From assembly GCA_030913385.1 (NCBI GenBank), contig CP133159.1, forward strand, positions 248,001 to 312,000: DNA of 64,000 nt, in the 5' to 3' direction. This DNA is from Cytophagaceae bacterium ABcell3. GTDB lineage: Bacteria > Bacteroidota > Bacteroidia > Cytophagales > Cytophagaceae. The position numbers and the translations under genes were made by a program. This document shows positions 17,356 to 27,169 of the stretch, one piece after another. Each line of letters starts with the position of its first letter. Position 1 is the stretch's first letter. The notes under the pieces are model-generated. The model had not been told where the DNA came from and made no database searches. It saw nothing but the letters and a program-made list of their open reading frames with translations.

Positions 17356-18156
17356 ATGCTCTCTGACATGAACACAAAAGCCATTAATAACCGTTTGACA
17401 AAAACTTTTAAGGCTGGAAATAAAAACCTGCTAAACATATATTTCACGGCCGGCTTCCCTGAACTAGACGATACCGTAAAAGTCCTTAAAGCGCTTGAGA
17501 AAGCCGGGGCGGACATGATAGAGATTGGTATGCCCTACTCAGACCCTTTGGCAGACGGCCCTACTATCCAAGCATCCAGCAGCAAAGCCCTTTCGAACGG
17601 TATGAGCATTAAAAAGCTTTTTGAGCAGCTTGAAGGCTTTAGAAACGAAGTGTCTGTTCCTGTAATACTAATGGGATATTTAAACCCTGTCATGCAATAC
17701 GGCGTCGAAGCCTTCTGCAAAAAAGCAGCGGAAGTCGGTATAGATGGCTTGATTTTGCCAGACTTGCCCATTAATGAATATGAGGACTCTTACAGGACCA
17801 TTTTTGAACAGCACAACCTTTCTAATATCTTTTTAGTTACTCCACAAACATCAGAAGAAAGGCTTAGAAAGATTGATTGCATTTCAGACGGTTTCATCTA
17901 TGCCGTTTCTACCGATAGCACCACAGGAGGATCCAAGTCCATTATGGATGCCAAACCTTATTTTGAAAGACTAAAGGCAACAAACCTGAAAAATCCGTTA
18001 ATGATCGGTTTTAACATAAAAGACCATTCAACATTCTCTTTTGCCTGCCAATATGCTTCAGGCGGAATTATAGGAAGTGCTTTTATCAAGGCATTAGAAA
18101 AGAGTACGAACCTCGAAAAAGATGTGTTTGACTTTGTAAAGATGGTAAAAGGTTAA
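17356..18156 (+). CDS. trpA: tryptophan synthase alpha chain
   Basis: 266 residues. It cleaves indole-3-glycerol phosphate and channels indole to TrpB. The catalytic Glu is in DMIEIGMPYSDPLADGP near residue 55, and the catalytic Asp is in LILPDLPINEYE. GFNIKDHSTF and GGIIGSAFIKAL form the phosphate site. A second ATG at 17368 is also a plausible start. The stop codon TAA (18154-18156) lies inside the left end of a fold-back repeat, so the operon ends directly in that element. Confidence 0.95.
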   Translation: MLSDMNTKAINNRLTKTFKAGNKNLLNIYFTAGFPELDDTVKVLKALEKAGADMIEIGMPYSDPLADGPTIQASSSKALSNGMSIKKLFEQLEGFRNEVSVPVILMGYLNPVMQYGVEAFCKKAAEVGIDGLILPDLPINEYEDSYRTIFEQHNLSNIFLVTPQTSEERLRKIDCISDGFIYAVSTDSTTGGSKSIMDAKPYFERLKATNLKNPLMIGFNIKDHSTFSFACQYASGGIIGSAFIKALEKSTNLEKDVFDFVKMVKG

Positions 18157-18327
18157 ACCCAGATTATGCATTAGATTTCGTTATGAGGGGCAAAAGAACA
18201 AAAAATCAGCGTATTTGGTTTGCAAATCATAGGGGTGCTATGGTTAAAAACCAAATGCGAGCGAAGCGTCTGATTTGAAGTTATTTTGCCACGCAATAGA
18301 AAGTTCTAATGCATATTTCATGCTAAA
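18153..18327 (+). repeat. fold-back repeat copy A, between trpA and recG
   Basis: About 175 bp, filling the entire space between two convergent genes. The left end reads TTAAACCCAGATTATGCATTAG, and the right end is the complement of AGCATGAAATATGCATTAG. The interior is also self-complementary: GGCAAAAGAACAAAAAATCAG on one side and CTGATTTGAAGTTATTTTGCC on the other. Copies B and E share the internal blocks GCGAAGC, CTGATTTGAA and TTATTTTGC. The whole unit could fold into one long imperfect hairpin and may serve as a transcription end for both neighbours. Confidence 0.8.
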
Positions 18328-18334
18328 AAACGAA

Positions 18335-20425
18335 TCAGCTAATCCGGCTCCATGCTACCTGGCTTTTTGGCAAAGAAGCCAGATAGCGACGGATATTGAT
18401 GTTTTCTGAATTTTGAAAGTGAGGGTCATTATCCAAGATTTCTTCAGCAGCCTCACGGGCTTCCTGAAGCAGCCTTGCATCCTGAGAAAGATCTGCTATT
18501 AAAAACTCCACATCACCACTTTGCTTTGTTCCCGCCATATCTCCAGGCCCACGCAGCTTTAGGTCTGTGTCGGCTATTTCAAAGCCATTGTTTGTCCTCA
18601 CCATAGTGCTCAACCGTGTTCTACTGTCACTAGAAAGTTTGTAGCCAGTCATCAAGATACAGAACGATTGCTCGGCGCCGCGCCCTACCCTACCTCTCAG
18701 CTGATGTAATTGTGACAGGCCAAAACGCTCTGCATTTTCTATTACCATAACAGATGCGTTCGGCACATTTACCCCTACCTCTATCACTGTAGTTGCCACC
18801 ATAATATGAGCTTCTTTGTTAAGGAATTTCTGCATCTGGGCATCCTTTTCTGCAGGCTTCATCTTACCGTGCACCATACAGGTTTTAAACTCCTTAAAAA
18901 ATTTCCTTACAATATCATATCCTTCAGACAGATTCTTTAAATCAAGGGTTGCAGATTCCTCTATAAGCGGATAGACAATATATGCCTGTCGTCCTTTAGA
19001 TATCTCGCTCCGCAAAAACTCAAAAACCTTAAGCCTGTCTTTGTCATAGCGGTGGACAGTTTGTATAGGTTTACGTCCGGCGGGCAATTCGTCAATAACA
19101 GAAACATCTAAGTCCCCATATAACGTCATTGCTAAAGTACGAGGAATAGGGGTAGCAGTCATTACCAGTACATGAGGGTGGACCTTGCGGTTTTTCTTCC
19201 ACAGCTTTGCACGTTGGGCAACCCCAAAGCGGTGCTGCTCGTCAATGACAACAAGACCAAGGTTATGGAACTGCACAACTTCTTCAAGCAATGCATGTGT
19301 ACCTACCACAATTTTCAGTTCACCGGAAAGAAGCCCGGCATGTATTTGTTTACGCTCAGAAGCTTTGGTAGATCCAGTAAGTTTGGCTATAGGAAGCTCC
19401 AGTTTATCAGCAAATTCTTTCAAACCCCTAAAATGCTGGTCAGCCAAAATTTCCGTAGGAGCCATTAAGCAGGCTTGAGCACCATTTTCTATAGCCAATA
19501 ACATACAAATAAAGCCTACAATAGTCTTTCCGCTGCCTACATCACCTTGAAGCAAGCGGTTCATTTGCTTGCCCGTGCACATGTCTTTGTAGATTTCCTT
19601 CACGACCCGTTTCTGAGCATCGGTAAGGTCAAAAGGTAGGTGATCCTTGTAAAATTCGGTAAGAAGGCCGGTGCTTTTAAATACCAAACCTTTATAGGTC
19701 GCCTTATTGACAAGCTTCTGGCTTAACAGCCTAAGTTGTACATAAAAAAGCTCCTCAAATTTTAGCCGCTTTTTGGCTTTATCAAGATGTTCTACATCTT
19801 TGGGAAAGTGAATATTCTTGACTGCAAATGGTTTACTCTCCAGATCATGCTTCCAGAGTACCTCTTCTGGCAAGTTTTCTTGTATATGTGGCAACCCAGG
19901 TTCTACAACATTGCGCATAACCTTGGCAAAAAAACGACTGTCTATATACCTCTTCTTAAGTTTTTCAGTACTATGGTAAACAGGTTGAAGACCTTTTTCT
20001 TCAATTTCCCCAGTAAAAACCTCCATTTCCGGGTGCACCAAACTGTATTGTCCTTTAAATACATTGGGTTTGCCATAAATGATATAGTCATACTGCGGCT
20101 TGATTTTTTGGGTAATGAATTTCAAACCCTGAAACCATACAAGTTCTATAGAGCCTGTACCATCAGAAAATGTAGCCACCAGACGTTTAGCCCTTCCTGT
20201 ACTGACAGCAGAAAGGTTTCTAATTTTACCGACCAATTGAATAAAAGGAAGATCCTCCCGAAGCTCAGATATTTGCCAAATTTTGCTTCTGTCTTCGTAC
20301 CGAAAGGGGTAAAATTGGAGCAACTGTCCATAAGTATGAATGGAAAGCTCTTTTTTTAAAGCTTCTGCACGTTGCGGGCCAATTCCTTTGAGGAACTCTA
20401 TACTGGTGTCAAAAAATCCAGGCAT
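18335..20425 (-). CDS. recG: ATP-dependent DNA helicase RecG
   Basis: 696 residues, normal for RecG. It remodels stalled forks and branched DNA. The wedge/OB domain occupies about residues 1-230. The helicase motifs then follow in order: Walker A GDVGSGKT, motif Ia [11 protein letters not shown], motif [12 protein letters not shown] (DEQH instead of DEAH, as in RecG), motif [15 protein letters not shown], then [21 protein letters not shown] and QLRGRVGRG. The C-terminal TRG-type region is present. It is the distal gene on this strand, followed (3') by repeat A. Confidence 0.97.
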   Translation of the reverse strand: MPGFFDTSIEFLKGIGPQRAEALKKELSIHTYGQLLQFYPFRYEDRSKIWQISELREDLPFIQLVGKIRNLSAVSTGRAKRLVATFSDGTGSIELVWFQGLKFITQKIKPQYDYIIYGKPNVFKGQYSLVHPEMEVFTGEIEEKGLQPVYHSTEKLKKRYIDSRFFAKVMRNVVEPGLPHIQENLPEEVLWKHDLESKPFAVKNIHFPKDVEHLDKAKKRLKFEELFYVQLRLLSQKLVNKATYKGLVFKSTGLLTEFYKDHLPFDLTDAQKRVVKEIYKDMCTGKQMNRLLQGDVGSGKTIVGFICMLLAIENGAQACLMAPTEILADQHFRGLKEFADKLELPIAKLTGSTKASERKQIHAGLLSGELKIVVGTHALLEEVVQFHNLGLVVIDEQHRFGVAQRAKLWKKNRKVHPHVLVMTATPIPRTLAMTLYGDLDVSVIDELPAGRKPIQTVHRYDKDRLKVFEFLRSEISKGRQAYIVYPLIEESATLDLKNLSEGYDIVRKFFKEFKTCMVHGKMKPAEKDAQMQKFLNKEAHIMVATTVIEVGVNVPNASVMVIENAERFGLSQLHQLRGRVGRGAEQSFCILMTGYKLSSDSRTRLSTMVRTNNGFEIADTDLKLRGPGDMAGTKQSGDVEFLIADLSQDARLLQEAREAAEEILDNDPHFQNSENINIRRYLASLPKSQVAWSRIS

Positions 20426-20513
20426 AAAGTAAAAATAGAAAAGTTTTCCCAGTTATCCATTGAACAGGACAAATACCCTGAGACAAATTAAAACTGGGAG
20501 AAGAGTTTAATCC

Positions 20514-21104
20514 TTAATCCCTCCACTCAAGGGTATTCAAGATATGTACCATATCCTTTTTAACGTATTCTATGACTGGCGCTAAAGAATCATTTTTAGT
20601 TGCTACAGGAAAATATAAAGCCCCTCTTAAAAAGTGCTTGGTAGAGTCTGTCACAAAAAACTGAAACTGACTTGGCACCTCACCTTCCAGTTCAAAAATT
20701 ACGGCAGTGTGTCCTTTAGGCGTTTGGATAACACTTTCATCAATAGCATAGGCTTTGATATTGTGCTTAGATTTAAGCTTATGGCTATCCACTATGAGTT
20801 CCTCAATTTTCTTTTCCCCATCGCCAAGAGGTTTATAAGTAAGCTCTACACTGGCATGTAAATCAGGATACTTAATATCGATCCAATGAGGCTCCGTGTT
20901 TGCAGACTTATGAGGCACTATATCGGCATGAGAAGAGTGTTCAAAAACATAAGGATGTTCTTCTTTCAAAAGTGTGTATTCATGAGCAGGAAGCTCAATT
21001 CTGTTATATCCTTTAGGACGAGGGTAATACTCCCCTTCGCACCCAGTTTGAAACATAAGCACTGACATGCCAATACAAAATACTAATAATTTAACCCTCT
21101 GCAT
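20514..21104 (-). CDS. gldD: gliding motility lipoprotein GldD
   Basis: About 196 residues from the ATG at 21104, preferred because it gives a compact lipoprotein signal ending MFQTGC; earlier in-frame ATGs extend it to 21131. GldD is a periplasmic-facing lipoprotein needed with the GldK-N/type IX secretion apparatus for gliding in Bacteroidota. The family opening [18 protein letters not shown] is clear and is followed by the usual beta-rich domain ending [18 protein letters not shown]. It overlaps gldE by at least 14 bases, the conserved gldE-gldD pairing, downstream of ssb and mutY. Confidence 0.92.
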   Translation of the reverse strand: MQRVKLLVFCIGMSVLMFQTGCEGEYYPRPKGYNRIELPAHEYTLLKEEHPYVFEHSSHADIVPHKSANTEPHWIDIKYPDLHASVELTYKPLGDGEKKIEELIVDSHKLKSKHNIKAYAIDESVIQTPKGHTAVIFELEGEVPSQFQFFVTDSTKHFLRGALYFPVATKNDSLAPVIEYVKKDMVHILNTLEWRD

Positions 21105-22446
21105 CCTGACCAATTTCATTTTTCTGCTCAATTATAACCTTAATTTTCTTAATTCGCTTTTTATCAACCGACTCTATTATAAACGAAAAATTACTGAACT
21201 GTATTTTATCCCCTTTTTTAGGAAGGTCAGAATTTATTTCTAAAAGCAGGCCTCCTAAAGATTCGCTTTCACCTTTTACCTCATCAAAAACATCAGGTTC
21301 TATATCAATAATTTTACAAAAGTCGTTTAAAGAAACTTTACCTTCGAATATAAAAGTATCGTTATCCAGCTTGGTAAAGTTCATTTCTTCTTCATCAAAC
21401 TCGTCATTTATTTCTCCTACGATTTCTTCAAGGATATCTTCCATAGTCACCAGTCCGGAAGTTCCTCCATATTCATCAACCACAATGGCCATATGCACCC
21501 TTCTTTCCTGAAAGTCTTTCAGCAAATCATCTATTTTCTTACTTTCTGGGACAAAATAACTCGGGCGCAACAACCTTTGCCATTCAAATTTTTCATCTTC
21601 ATCCAGAAACGGCAGCAAATCTTTAATGTAAAGAATACCTTCAATTTTATCAATGGTATCTTTATAAACAGGCACCCTAGAAAAACCAGACTTGTTTATC
21701 CTGTCCATTAGCTCATGAAAGTCCATTTCATAACTAAAAGCGATGATATCCATTCTGGAATGCATAATCTGCTTTACCGAAATTGTACCAAAGTTGACAA
21801 TTCCCTTGAGCATTACTTTTTCTTCATCAGAAGTTTCCTTTCCCGCTGTTACTTCAAGAGCGTGATTGAGCGTATCAACAGAAATGCTATAGCCTTTGCG
21901 CTGTACCCGTTTTTCGACGATATTGCTAAAAGCGATCAACAAATGACTAAAAGGAGAAAAAATCCATTCGGCAACCACCATTATGGGGGCAGTAAAGCGA
22001 GCAAAGCCTACATTTCGTTGATTGGCGTACACTTTAGGCAGTATCTCACCAAAGAAAACGATCGCAATAGTAATAATAGCAGTCAAAACAGCTATAATAC
22101 TTCCATCAGATTGACTAGTGCCAGCAAGTTCCCATGCCAGATAGGACGAAATAATTACTATAGAAACATTTACCAGATTGTTAAAAATAAGGATCGTGGC
22201 CAGTAGCTTTTTAGGCTTTTCCAGCAAGCGCCAGATTTTTTTGTCCACACTTCGGTTACTGGACATTAATTCATTTTTCTTATCAGAGCTTATGGAAAAG
22301 TAAGCAACCTCTGAGCCTGAGACCAGTGCTGAGAGCATTAGCAATAATAATAAAATGACCAGGTTTGAAGAGTAAAAGAAAAGAGAGGCGCTTATAATAT
22401 CTATATAAGCGCCAGGGTCATCAGATTCCAAACTAATATCGTCCAA
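21091..22446 (-). CDS. gldE: gliding motility-associated protein GldE (CorC/HlyC-type)
   Basis: 451 residues. Order: an N-terminal DUF21/CNNM membrane domain with several helices ([23 protein letters not shown] and later segments to about residue 190), a CBS-domain pair at about 215-345 ([62 protein letters not shown]), and a C-terminal CorC_HlyC domain. Relatives transport or sense divalent cations such as Mg2+/Co2+. Its linkage to gldD identifies it as GldE, which is thought to assist GldD; its transport activity is unproven. Confidence 0.92.
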   Translation of the reverse strand: MDDISLESDDPGAYIDIISASLFFYSSNLVILLLLLMLSALVSGSEVAYFSISSDKKNELMSSNRSVDKKIWRLLEKPKKLLATILIFNNLVNVSIVIISSYLAWELAGTSQSDGSIIAVLTAIITIAIVFFGEILPKVYANQRNVGFARFTAPIMVVAEWIFSPFSHLLIAFSNIVEKRVQRKGYSISVDTLNHALEVTAGKETSDEEKVMLKGIVNFGTISVKQIMHSRMDIIAFSYEMDFHELMDRINKSGFSRVPVYKDTIDKIEGILYIKDLLPFLDEDEKFEWQRLLRPSYFVPESKKIDDLLKDFQERRVHMAIVVDEYGGTSGLVTMEDILEEIVGEINDEFDEEEMNFTKLDNDTFIFEGKVSLNDFCKIIDIEPDVFDEVKGESESLGGLLLEINSDLPKKGDKIQFSNFSFIIESVDKKRIKKIKVIIEQKNEIGQDAEG

Positions 22447-22469
22447 TTTTTTCAGTTAGGTAGAAACAA

Positions 22470-22913
22470 TTAAAAAGGAAGATCGTCTTCTACTGACTCA
22501 GATTCAACAGGTGCAGAAGATGACTGTTGAGGTTTTTCATAGTTACTGCTACCTCCGGCATCACTATCGTTACTTCTCATACCCCCTCCACCAAGAAGTG
22601 TCAGGTTCTGCCCCATTACTTCAGTCACATATCTTTTTATGCCTTCTTTATCATCATAAGAACGTGTACGAAGCTTACCTTCAACATATATTTGATTACC
22701 TTTTTTTACATATTTTTCTATCACATCGACAACAGGGCCCCAAAAAACAATATTATGCCATTCGGTCTGCTCTACCCTTTCGCCATTCCTGTCCTTATAA
22801 GATTCTGTAGTGGCAATAGGAAAGTTTGCAACTTTTCTGCCACTTTCAACTGCCCTGATCTCAGGGTCTCTTCCTAGGTTTCCAACGAGTATTACTTTAT
22901 TTACTCCTGCCAT
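22470..22913 (-). CDS. ssb: single-stranded DNA-binding protein
   Basis: 147 residues. It coats single-stranded DNA during replication and repair. The OB-fold starts VNKVILVGNLGRDPEIR and continues with QTEWHNIVFWG and GNQIYVEGKLRTRSY. A Gly/Ser/Pro-rich linker leads to an acidic tip ending DDLPF, the peptide that recruits partner enzymes. It lies between mutY and gldE, 23 bases from gldE, in an arrangement common in Bacteroidota. The partner enzyme RecG lies two genes downstream, but a functional link is not implied by this alone. Confidence 0.95.
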   Translation of the reverse strand: MAGVNKVILVGNLGRDPEIRAVESGRKVANFPIATTESYKDRNGERVEQTEWHNIVFWGPVVDVIEKYVKKGNQIYVEGKLRTRSYDDKEGIKRYVTEVMGQNLTLLGGGGMRSNDSDAGGSSNYEKPQQSSSAPVESESVEDDLPF

Positions 22914-22961
22914 AAAAATTATAATTAATGTTAAACACCTCTAAAACAATATTAAAATTAA

Positions 22962-24017
22962 CTAAAAAATATATGTATTCAAATAATTATTTATCAACAC
23001 CGGTTTGGGAAGCTCACGAATGTTATCAAAGCTAAAGAACTGCCCGTCAATGCTGTTGTCCATTAAAACATCACATTTACCAAGTTTTATATGCCAGAAA
23101 CTGGCATAAAGGTTTTGGTGCGTCAATACATGCTTAAACACCTCTGACTTTTGACATAACAAAACCGCATTCTTATCAATCCCTAAATACGAAAAAATTT
23201 CAGATTTTGCTCTATCTGTCACTACCGCCCCTTCGGAACATGGGAAATCGTAAAGCCCAGCCCAAATATCTTTATTATTTCTTTTCTGCATGAAAATACC
23301 TTTGGGGCTTTCCAGCACATAATAATCAAAGTACCTTTCCTTCTTTCTAGCAGCCTTACTTTTATAGGGCAATTTATCCTGAATTTTGTGTTTATACGCA
23401 TAACACATTTGCCTGAGCGGACAATTTGCGCACTTTGGGGCACTAGGCATACAATGCAGCGCCCCAAACTCCATGATCCCCTGATTATAAACATCATGTT
23501 CAAGTTTAGGCAACAAATCATTGGCAATAGACTGCAGCTCTTTGACTACACTTCCTTTCCGAATATCGCCATCAATACCAAAAACTCTGCTAATAACCCT
23601 TATCACATTACCGTCAAGAACGGCTACAGGCTCCTTAAAAGCAAACGAGGCAATGGCGGCAGCGGTATAATTTCCAACTCCACGGAGTTTTAAAAGGCCT
23701 TTATATGTATCAGGGAACTTTCCATCCAACTTATTGGCTATATATCGAGAAGTGGCATGCATATTGCGTGCACGGTTATAGTAACCAAGCCCTTGCCAAA
23801 GCCTGAGCACTTCTTGCTCTTCGGCGTTAGCAAGCGCTAATACATCAGGGAACCTTTCAGTAAATTTATAATAATAAGGAAGTCCCTGATTTACTCTGGT
23901 CTGTTGAAGTAATATTTCGGATAACCAAATAAAGTAAGGGTCTCGAGTACCTCTCCATGGAAGGTCCCTTTTATTTGATTTATACCAGTTTATAATATTT
24001 TCGGAAAACATGAACAT
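22962..24017 (-). CDS. mutY: A/G-specific adenine DNA glycosylase
   Basis: 351 residues. It removes adenine mispaired with 8-oxoguanine. The helix-hairpin-helix GVGNYTAAAIASFAF and catalytic Asp (VAVLDGNVIRV) are present. The catalytic Glu is in LSEILLQQTRV. The [4Fe-4S] ligands are in CMPSAPKCANCPLRQMC. The C-terminal MutT-like domain (about 230-350) reads FMQKRNNKDIWAGLYDFP, as expected for recognition of oxidised guanine. It is first of the minus-strand run mutY-ssb-gldE-gldD-recG, divergent from the HU gene. Confidence 0.96.
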   Translation of the reverse strand: MFMFSENIINWYKSNKRDLPWRGTRDPYFIWLSEILLQQTRVNQGLPYYYKFTERFPDVLALANAEEQEVLRLWQGLGYYNRARNMHATSRYIANKLDGKFPDTYKGLLKLRGVGNYTAAAIASFAFKEPVAVLDGNVIRVISRVFGIDGDIRKGSVVKELQSIANDLLPKLEHDVYNQGIMEFGALHCMPSAPKCANCPLRQMCYAYKHKIQDKLPYKSKAARKKERYFDYYVLESPKGIFMQKRNNKDIWAGLYDFPCSEGAVVTDRAKSEIFSYLGIDKNAVLLCQKSEVFKHVLTHQNLYASFWHIKLGKCDVLMDNSIDGQFFSFDNIRELPKPVLINNYLNTYIF

Positions 24018-24118
24018 TATAGTAAATTATTTAAACCATTGTAATATTTATAGGTAATTAAATTCTCAAATGGAATCATTTAACAATATAATTGTTTTTA
24101 AAATTAGATTTAGAAAAC

Positions 24119-24126
24119 TAAATTTG
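24119..24126 (+). promoter_or_regulatory. -7 promoter box for the HU gene
   Basis: TAAATTTG fits TAnnTTTG. A T-rich stretch at 24092-24099 (TTGTTTTT) may act as the -33 region, although the spacing is not ideal. The GTG start is 72 bases downstream, leaving an AT-rich leader. Confidence 0.45.
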
Positions 24127-24198
24127 TGTCCCTTAGTGAAATAACTTTTTTCATTGAGCGGTAATTAATAATATAATTAAACTAAAACCTTAAGAAAA

Positions 24199-24492
24199 GT
24201 GACTAAAGCAGAAGTAATCTCTCAAATTTCAGAAAAGACTGGTATTGACAAGTCTGACGTAACAGCAACTGTAGAAGCTTTTTTCTCTGTAGTTAAAGAC
24301 TCAATGGCAGAAGGTGACAACATCTATGTAAGGGGTTTTGGCAGCTTCGTAAATAAGAAAAGAGCACGTAAAGTTGCAAGAAATATTTCAAAAAATACTG
24401 CTATCATCATAGATGAGCATTATATTCCAAGCTTCAAGCCATCAAAAACTTTTGTTGAGAAAATCAAGAACAGCAAAAAAGTAGGCAAATAA
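24199..24492 (+). CDS. HU/IHF-family DNA-binding protein
   Basis: 97 residues with a GTG start. It bends and compacts DNA as a dimer. The fold is clear: helices TKAEVISQISEKTGIDKSDV and VEAFFSVVKDSMAEGD, the beta-arm base IYVRGFGSFVNKKRARKVARN, and SFKPSKTFVEKIKN at the end. The usual Pro at the tip of the arm (RNPxT in HU) is replaced: it reads RNISKNTAI. This variant is seen in some Bacteroidota HU proteins. It is the first gene of a plus-strand run with a TPR protein, a tiny basic protein and RNase G/E. Confidence 0.92.
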   Translation: MTKAEVISQISEKTGIDKSDVTATVEAFFSVVKDSMAEGDNIYVRGFGSFVNKKRARKVARNISKNTAIIIDEHYIPSFKPSKTFVEKIKNSKKVGK

Positions 24493-24522
24493 TCTTTAGC
24501 AAACCAAAACTGAATCCAATCC

Positions 24523-25347
24523 ATGCGCAAATCTCAAATCATAATTGTTGTAATAGCTTTAATTGTTTTGGTTTCAGTTTTCCGGTTGCCAAAGCTTATT
24601 GTTACCTCGGATGAATCTTTGGTAGCTGAAACAGAAGAAGCGTCTTATGTGGATCCCTCAGAAATGACAGAATCACATAAGACGTCTCTTTCCGAAACAG
24701 AGAAAGAAAAAATTAGTTATTTAAGAGAACAGATAAAAACTGTTTCAGATAACGAAAAAAAGATTATATTTGCAGATTCTTTGGCGGCAATGTACATGAA
24801 CCATCTCATGTTTGAAGATGCAGCCCAAATACTGGAGTCTGTGGCAGTGCTTTCGTCCTCAAAGGATCTAATGGCCAGAGCGGGGAAAGCCTACTACGAT
24901 GCCTTTACAGTATCTATGGAGGCAGCCAAAGGAAAAGAGCTGAACGATAAAGCGAGAACCTTGTTTGAAAAGGTTTTAGAGGCCGAACCAGAAGACAACG
25001 AAGTAAAAGCTACCTACGCAATGACCTTCGTAACTACTGAAAACCCTATGAAAGGGATCAGTATTTTGAAAGAAATTTTGAAAGAAGAGCCAACTAATGA
25101 AACGGCATTGCATAATATGGGTTTATTATCAATGCAGTCTGGCCAGTATGACAAAGCCTTAGAAAGGTTTAAGGCTATTATAAAATTAAACCCAAATCAT
25201 CCAAATGCACACTTTTACATAGGGATGTGCTATAATAGCTTAGGAAATCAGAACCAAGCGCTTGAGCATTTGGAAATGGCAAAAGAAATTAATGATGATC
25301 CTGCTTTCATAGCAACTGTAGATCATTATATAAATGATATAAAATAG
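24523..25347 (+). CDS. membrane-anchored TPR-repeat protein
   Basis: 274 residues. A single N-terminal helix (IIIVVIALIVLVSVF) anchors it, followed by an acidic linker and an all-helical region. The last ~130 residues hold clear tetratricopeptide repeats, for example ALHNMGLLSMQSGQYDKALERF and PNAHFYIGMCYNSLGNQNQAL. It likely acts as a protein-protein scaffold at the membrane. The placement HU - TPR - small basic protein - RNase G/E is a familiar order in Bacteroidota, but the job of this TPR gene is not known. Confidence 0.82.
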   Translation: MRKSQIIIVVIALIVLVSVFRLPKLIVTSDESLVAETEEASYVDPSEMTESHKTSLSETEKEKISYLREQIKTVSDNEKKIIFADSLAAMYMNHLMFEDAAQILESVAVLSSSKDLMARAGKAYYDAFTVSMEAAKGKELNDKARTLFEKVLEAEPEDNEVKATYAMTFVTTENPMKGISILKEILKEEPTNETALHNMGLLSMQSGQYDKALERFKAIIKLNPNHPNAHFYIGMCYNSLGNQNQALEHLEMAKEINDDPAFIATVDHYINDIK

Positions 25348-25374
25348 AATTTAACTAACTAAAAAACAAGAGTT

Positions 25375-25464
25375 ATGCCTTGCGGAAAGAAAAGAAAGAG
25401 ACATAAGATCGCGACCCACAAAAGAAAGAAACGTCTAAGAAAGAACAGACATAAGAAAAAATAA
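25375..25464 (+). CDS. 29-residue very basic protein (COX24/AURKAIP1-like, possible ribosomal protein)
   Basis: The frame encodes MPCGKKRKRHKIATHKRKK followed by RLRKNRHKKK: 29 residues with about 20 Lys/Arg/His. Small proteins of this form are annotated in Bacteroidota as AURKAIP1/COX24-domain proteins, related to the mitoribosomal protein mS38 and the mycobacterial bS22, so a tiny ribosomal subunit protein is the best reading. It has a good Met start 27 bases after the TPR gene. It is too short for normal ORF thresholds. It sits next to the RNase G/E gene, which fits an RNA-related role. Confidence 0.8.
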   Translation: MPCGKKRKRHKIATHKRKKRLRKNRHKKK

Positions 25465-25525
25465 TATAAGGCTTCTCCCAAAAAGCCTTTATATATTTTT
25501 ATAAGCCTGTATTTACAGGCTTATT
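25465..25525 (+). terminator. tandem hairpins between the small basic gene and rng
   Basis: First hairpin: AAGGCTT (25468-25474) with AAGCCTT (25483-25489), flanked by TATA/ATAT pairing and followed by ATATATTTTT. Second: ATAAGCCTGTA (25501-25511) with TACAGGCTTAT (25514-25524). The AAGCCT/AGGCTT cores are shared, so the arms of the two hairpins could also cross-pair. They may be a terminator followed by a leader structure in the rng 5' region. Confidence 0.55.
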
Positions 25526-25578
25526 GTATTGTTTCTGCATTGTAAATTTTTAATTAATTCTTAGAACGGAAAACACGA

Positions 25579-27132
25579 TTGAGTAACGAATTATTCATAA
25601 ATTCTACTCAAAAAGGTAATCGTATAGCCTTAATCAAAGACAAACGGTTAATTGAATGCCATTATGAAGATTATGGCGAAAAATTTACTGTGGGTGACAT
25701 TTATCTCGGAACAGTCAAAAAACTGGTTCCTGGGCTAAATGCGGCCTTTATTGATATTGGTTATGAAAAAGATGCCTTTTTACACTATCTTGATCTCGGT
25801 CCACAGATCAGATCGTTGAATAAGTACGTCAAGCTGACACTCAATAACCAAAAGTCTACTCAGAAAATTTCTAAGTTTAAATTAGAAGGCGATATAGACA
25901 AAAACGGGAAAATCAGCCAAGTACTTAGCCGGAACCAACAGATCTTGGTTCAGGTAGCCAAGGAGCCTATTTCCAGCAAAGGCCCCAGACTGTCTTGCGA
26001 GCTGTCAATAGCAGGACGCTATATTGTTCTGGTGCCTTTTTCCAATGCAATTTCTGTATCAAAAAAGATTGTTAGCAAAGAGGAACGCCAAAGACTGGCA
26101 CGCCTGCTCGCATCTATTAAACCAGAAAATTTTGGTATCATAATCCGTACGGTTGCTGAAGGAAAAGATGTTGCAGAACTGGATAGAGACTTAAGAAATC
26201 TACTCCAGATATGGGAAAAAGGTACTGAATCACTCAAAACGGCCAAACCACGAGACAAGGTAATAGGTGAAATGAACAGGGCTTCATCTATGTTGAGGGA
26301 CATGCTTAATGAATCCTTCGATTGTATAACAGTAGATAGCAAAGAGAGTTATGAAGAGCTAAAGAGCCTGGTAAAGACAATTGCTCCCGACAAGGAAAAG
26401 ATTGTTAAATACCATGGTGGAAAAACTAAGCTTTTTGAAGCTGCTGGCATTGAAAAGCAGCTAAAGTCCCTGTTTGGAAAATCTGTCAGCTTGCCTGGAG
26501 GCGGCTACCTCATTATAGAGCATACAGAAGCTCTCCACGTAATTGACGTAAACAGTGGCAATAAGTCCAGTCAGGAATCTGACCAGGAACAAACAGCCGT
26601 TTCTGTTAACATTGAAGCTGCAAGGGAAATAGCCCGGCAACTAAGGTTGAGAGATATGGGCGGTATTATTGTCATTGACTTCATAGACATGAAAAAAGCA
26701 GAGAACAAAAAGCTTGTCTATGAAAAAATGCAACAGGAGATGAAAGACGAACGGTCTAAGTTCGTGATTCTGCCTGTAACAAAATTTGGATTGATGCAGA
26801 TCACTAGGCAGCGTGTACGCCCGGAGATGAACATCATTACCATGGAAACTTGCCCGACGTGCCAAGGAACTGGAAAAATCTCTGCAAGCATTCTGGTTTC
26901 AGATCAGGTAGAATCCAACCTTGACTACCTGATAACCAAACAAAATGAAACTAAAATATCCATTATTCTGCACCCTTTCCTTTATGCATGGTTTACCAAA
27001 GGGTTTATCTCAAAAAGAGTAAAATGGTTTTTCAAGTATAAGATTTGGGTAAAGTTGGAGATGGACACCTCCTTAGGGATTACCGACTTCCGCTTTATCA
27101 ACAACCAGGGCGAAGAAATAGAAGTAATATAA
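25579..27132 (+). CDS. rng: ribonuclease G/E family protein
   Basis: 517 residues, RNase G-like length without the long RNase E C-terminal scaffold. It is an endonuclease for rRNA maturation and mRNA decay. The S1 domain lies at about residues 35-130 (VGDIYLGTVKKLVPGLNAAFIDIGYEKDAFLH). The catalytic metal site is HVIDVNSGNK and IIVIDFIDMK, and the zinc-link motif is CPTCQGTG. It uses a TTG start; the N-terminus SNELFINSTQKGNRIALIKD matches the family. Hairpins precede it and a strong terminator follows. Confidence 0.94.
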   Translation: MSNELFINSTQKGNRIALIKDKRLIECHYEDYGEKFTVGDIYLGTVKKLVPGLNAAFIDIGYEKDAFLHYLDLGPQIRSLNKYVKLTLNNQKSTQKISKFKLEGDIDKNGKISQVLSRNQQILVQVAKEPISSKGPRLSCELSIAGRYIVLVPFSNAISVSKKIVSKEERQRLARLLASIKPENFGIIIRTVAEGKDVAELDRDLRNLLQIWEKGTESLKTAKPRDKVIGEMNRASSMLRDMLNESFDCITVDSKESYEELKSLVKTIAPDKEKIVKYHGGKTKLFEAAGIEKQLKSLFGKSVSLPGGGYLIIEHTEALHVIDVNSGNKSSQESDQEQTAVSVNIEAAREIARQLRLRDMGGIIVIDFIDMKKAENKKLVYEKMQQEMKDERSKFVILPVTKFGLMQITRQRVRPEMNIITMETCPTCQGTGKISASILVSDQVESNLDYLITKQNETKISIILHPFLYAWFTKGFISKRVKWFFKYKIWVKLEMDTSLGITDFRFINNQGEEIEVI

Positions 27133-27169
27133 ACCCTCCCCAAGTTTAAAGCCCAGTAACAATTAAAGC

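Noticed and set aside
19172-20359. Several long plus-strand frames (97-190 codons) opposite recG
   Set aside because: They are antisense shadows of a gene with complete helicase motifs; no start signals or family features.
21493-22206. Plus-strand frames opposite gldE
   Set aside because: Antisense shadows of a confidently identified gene; composition is that of reverse-complemented membrane protein code.
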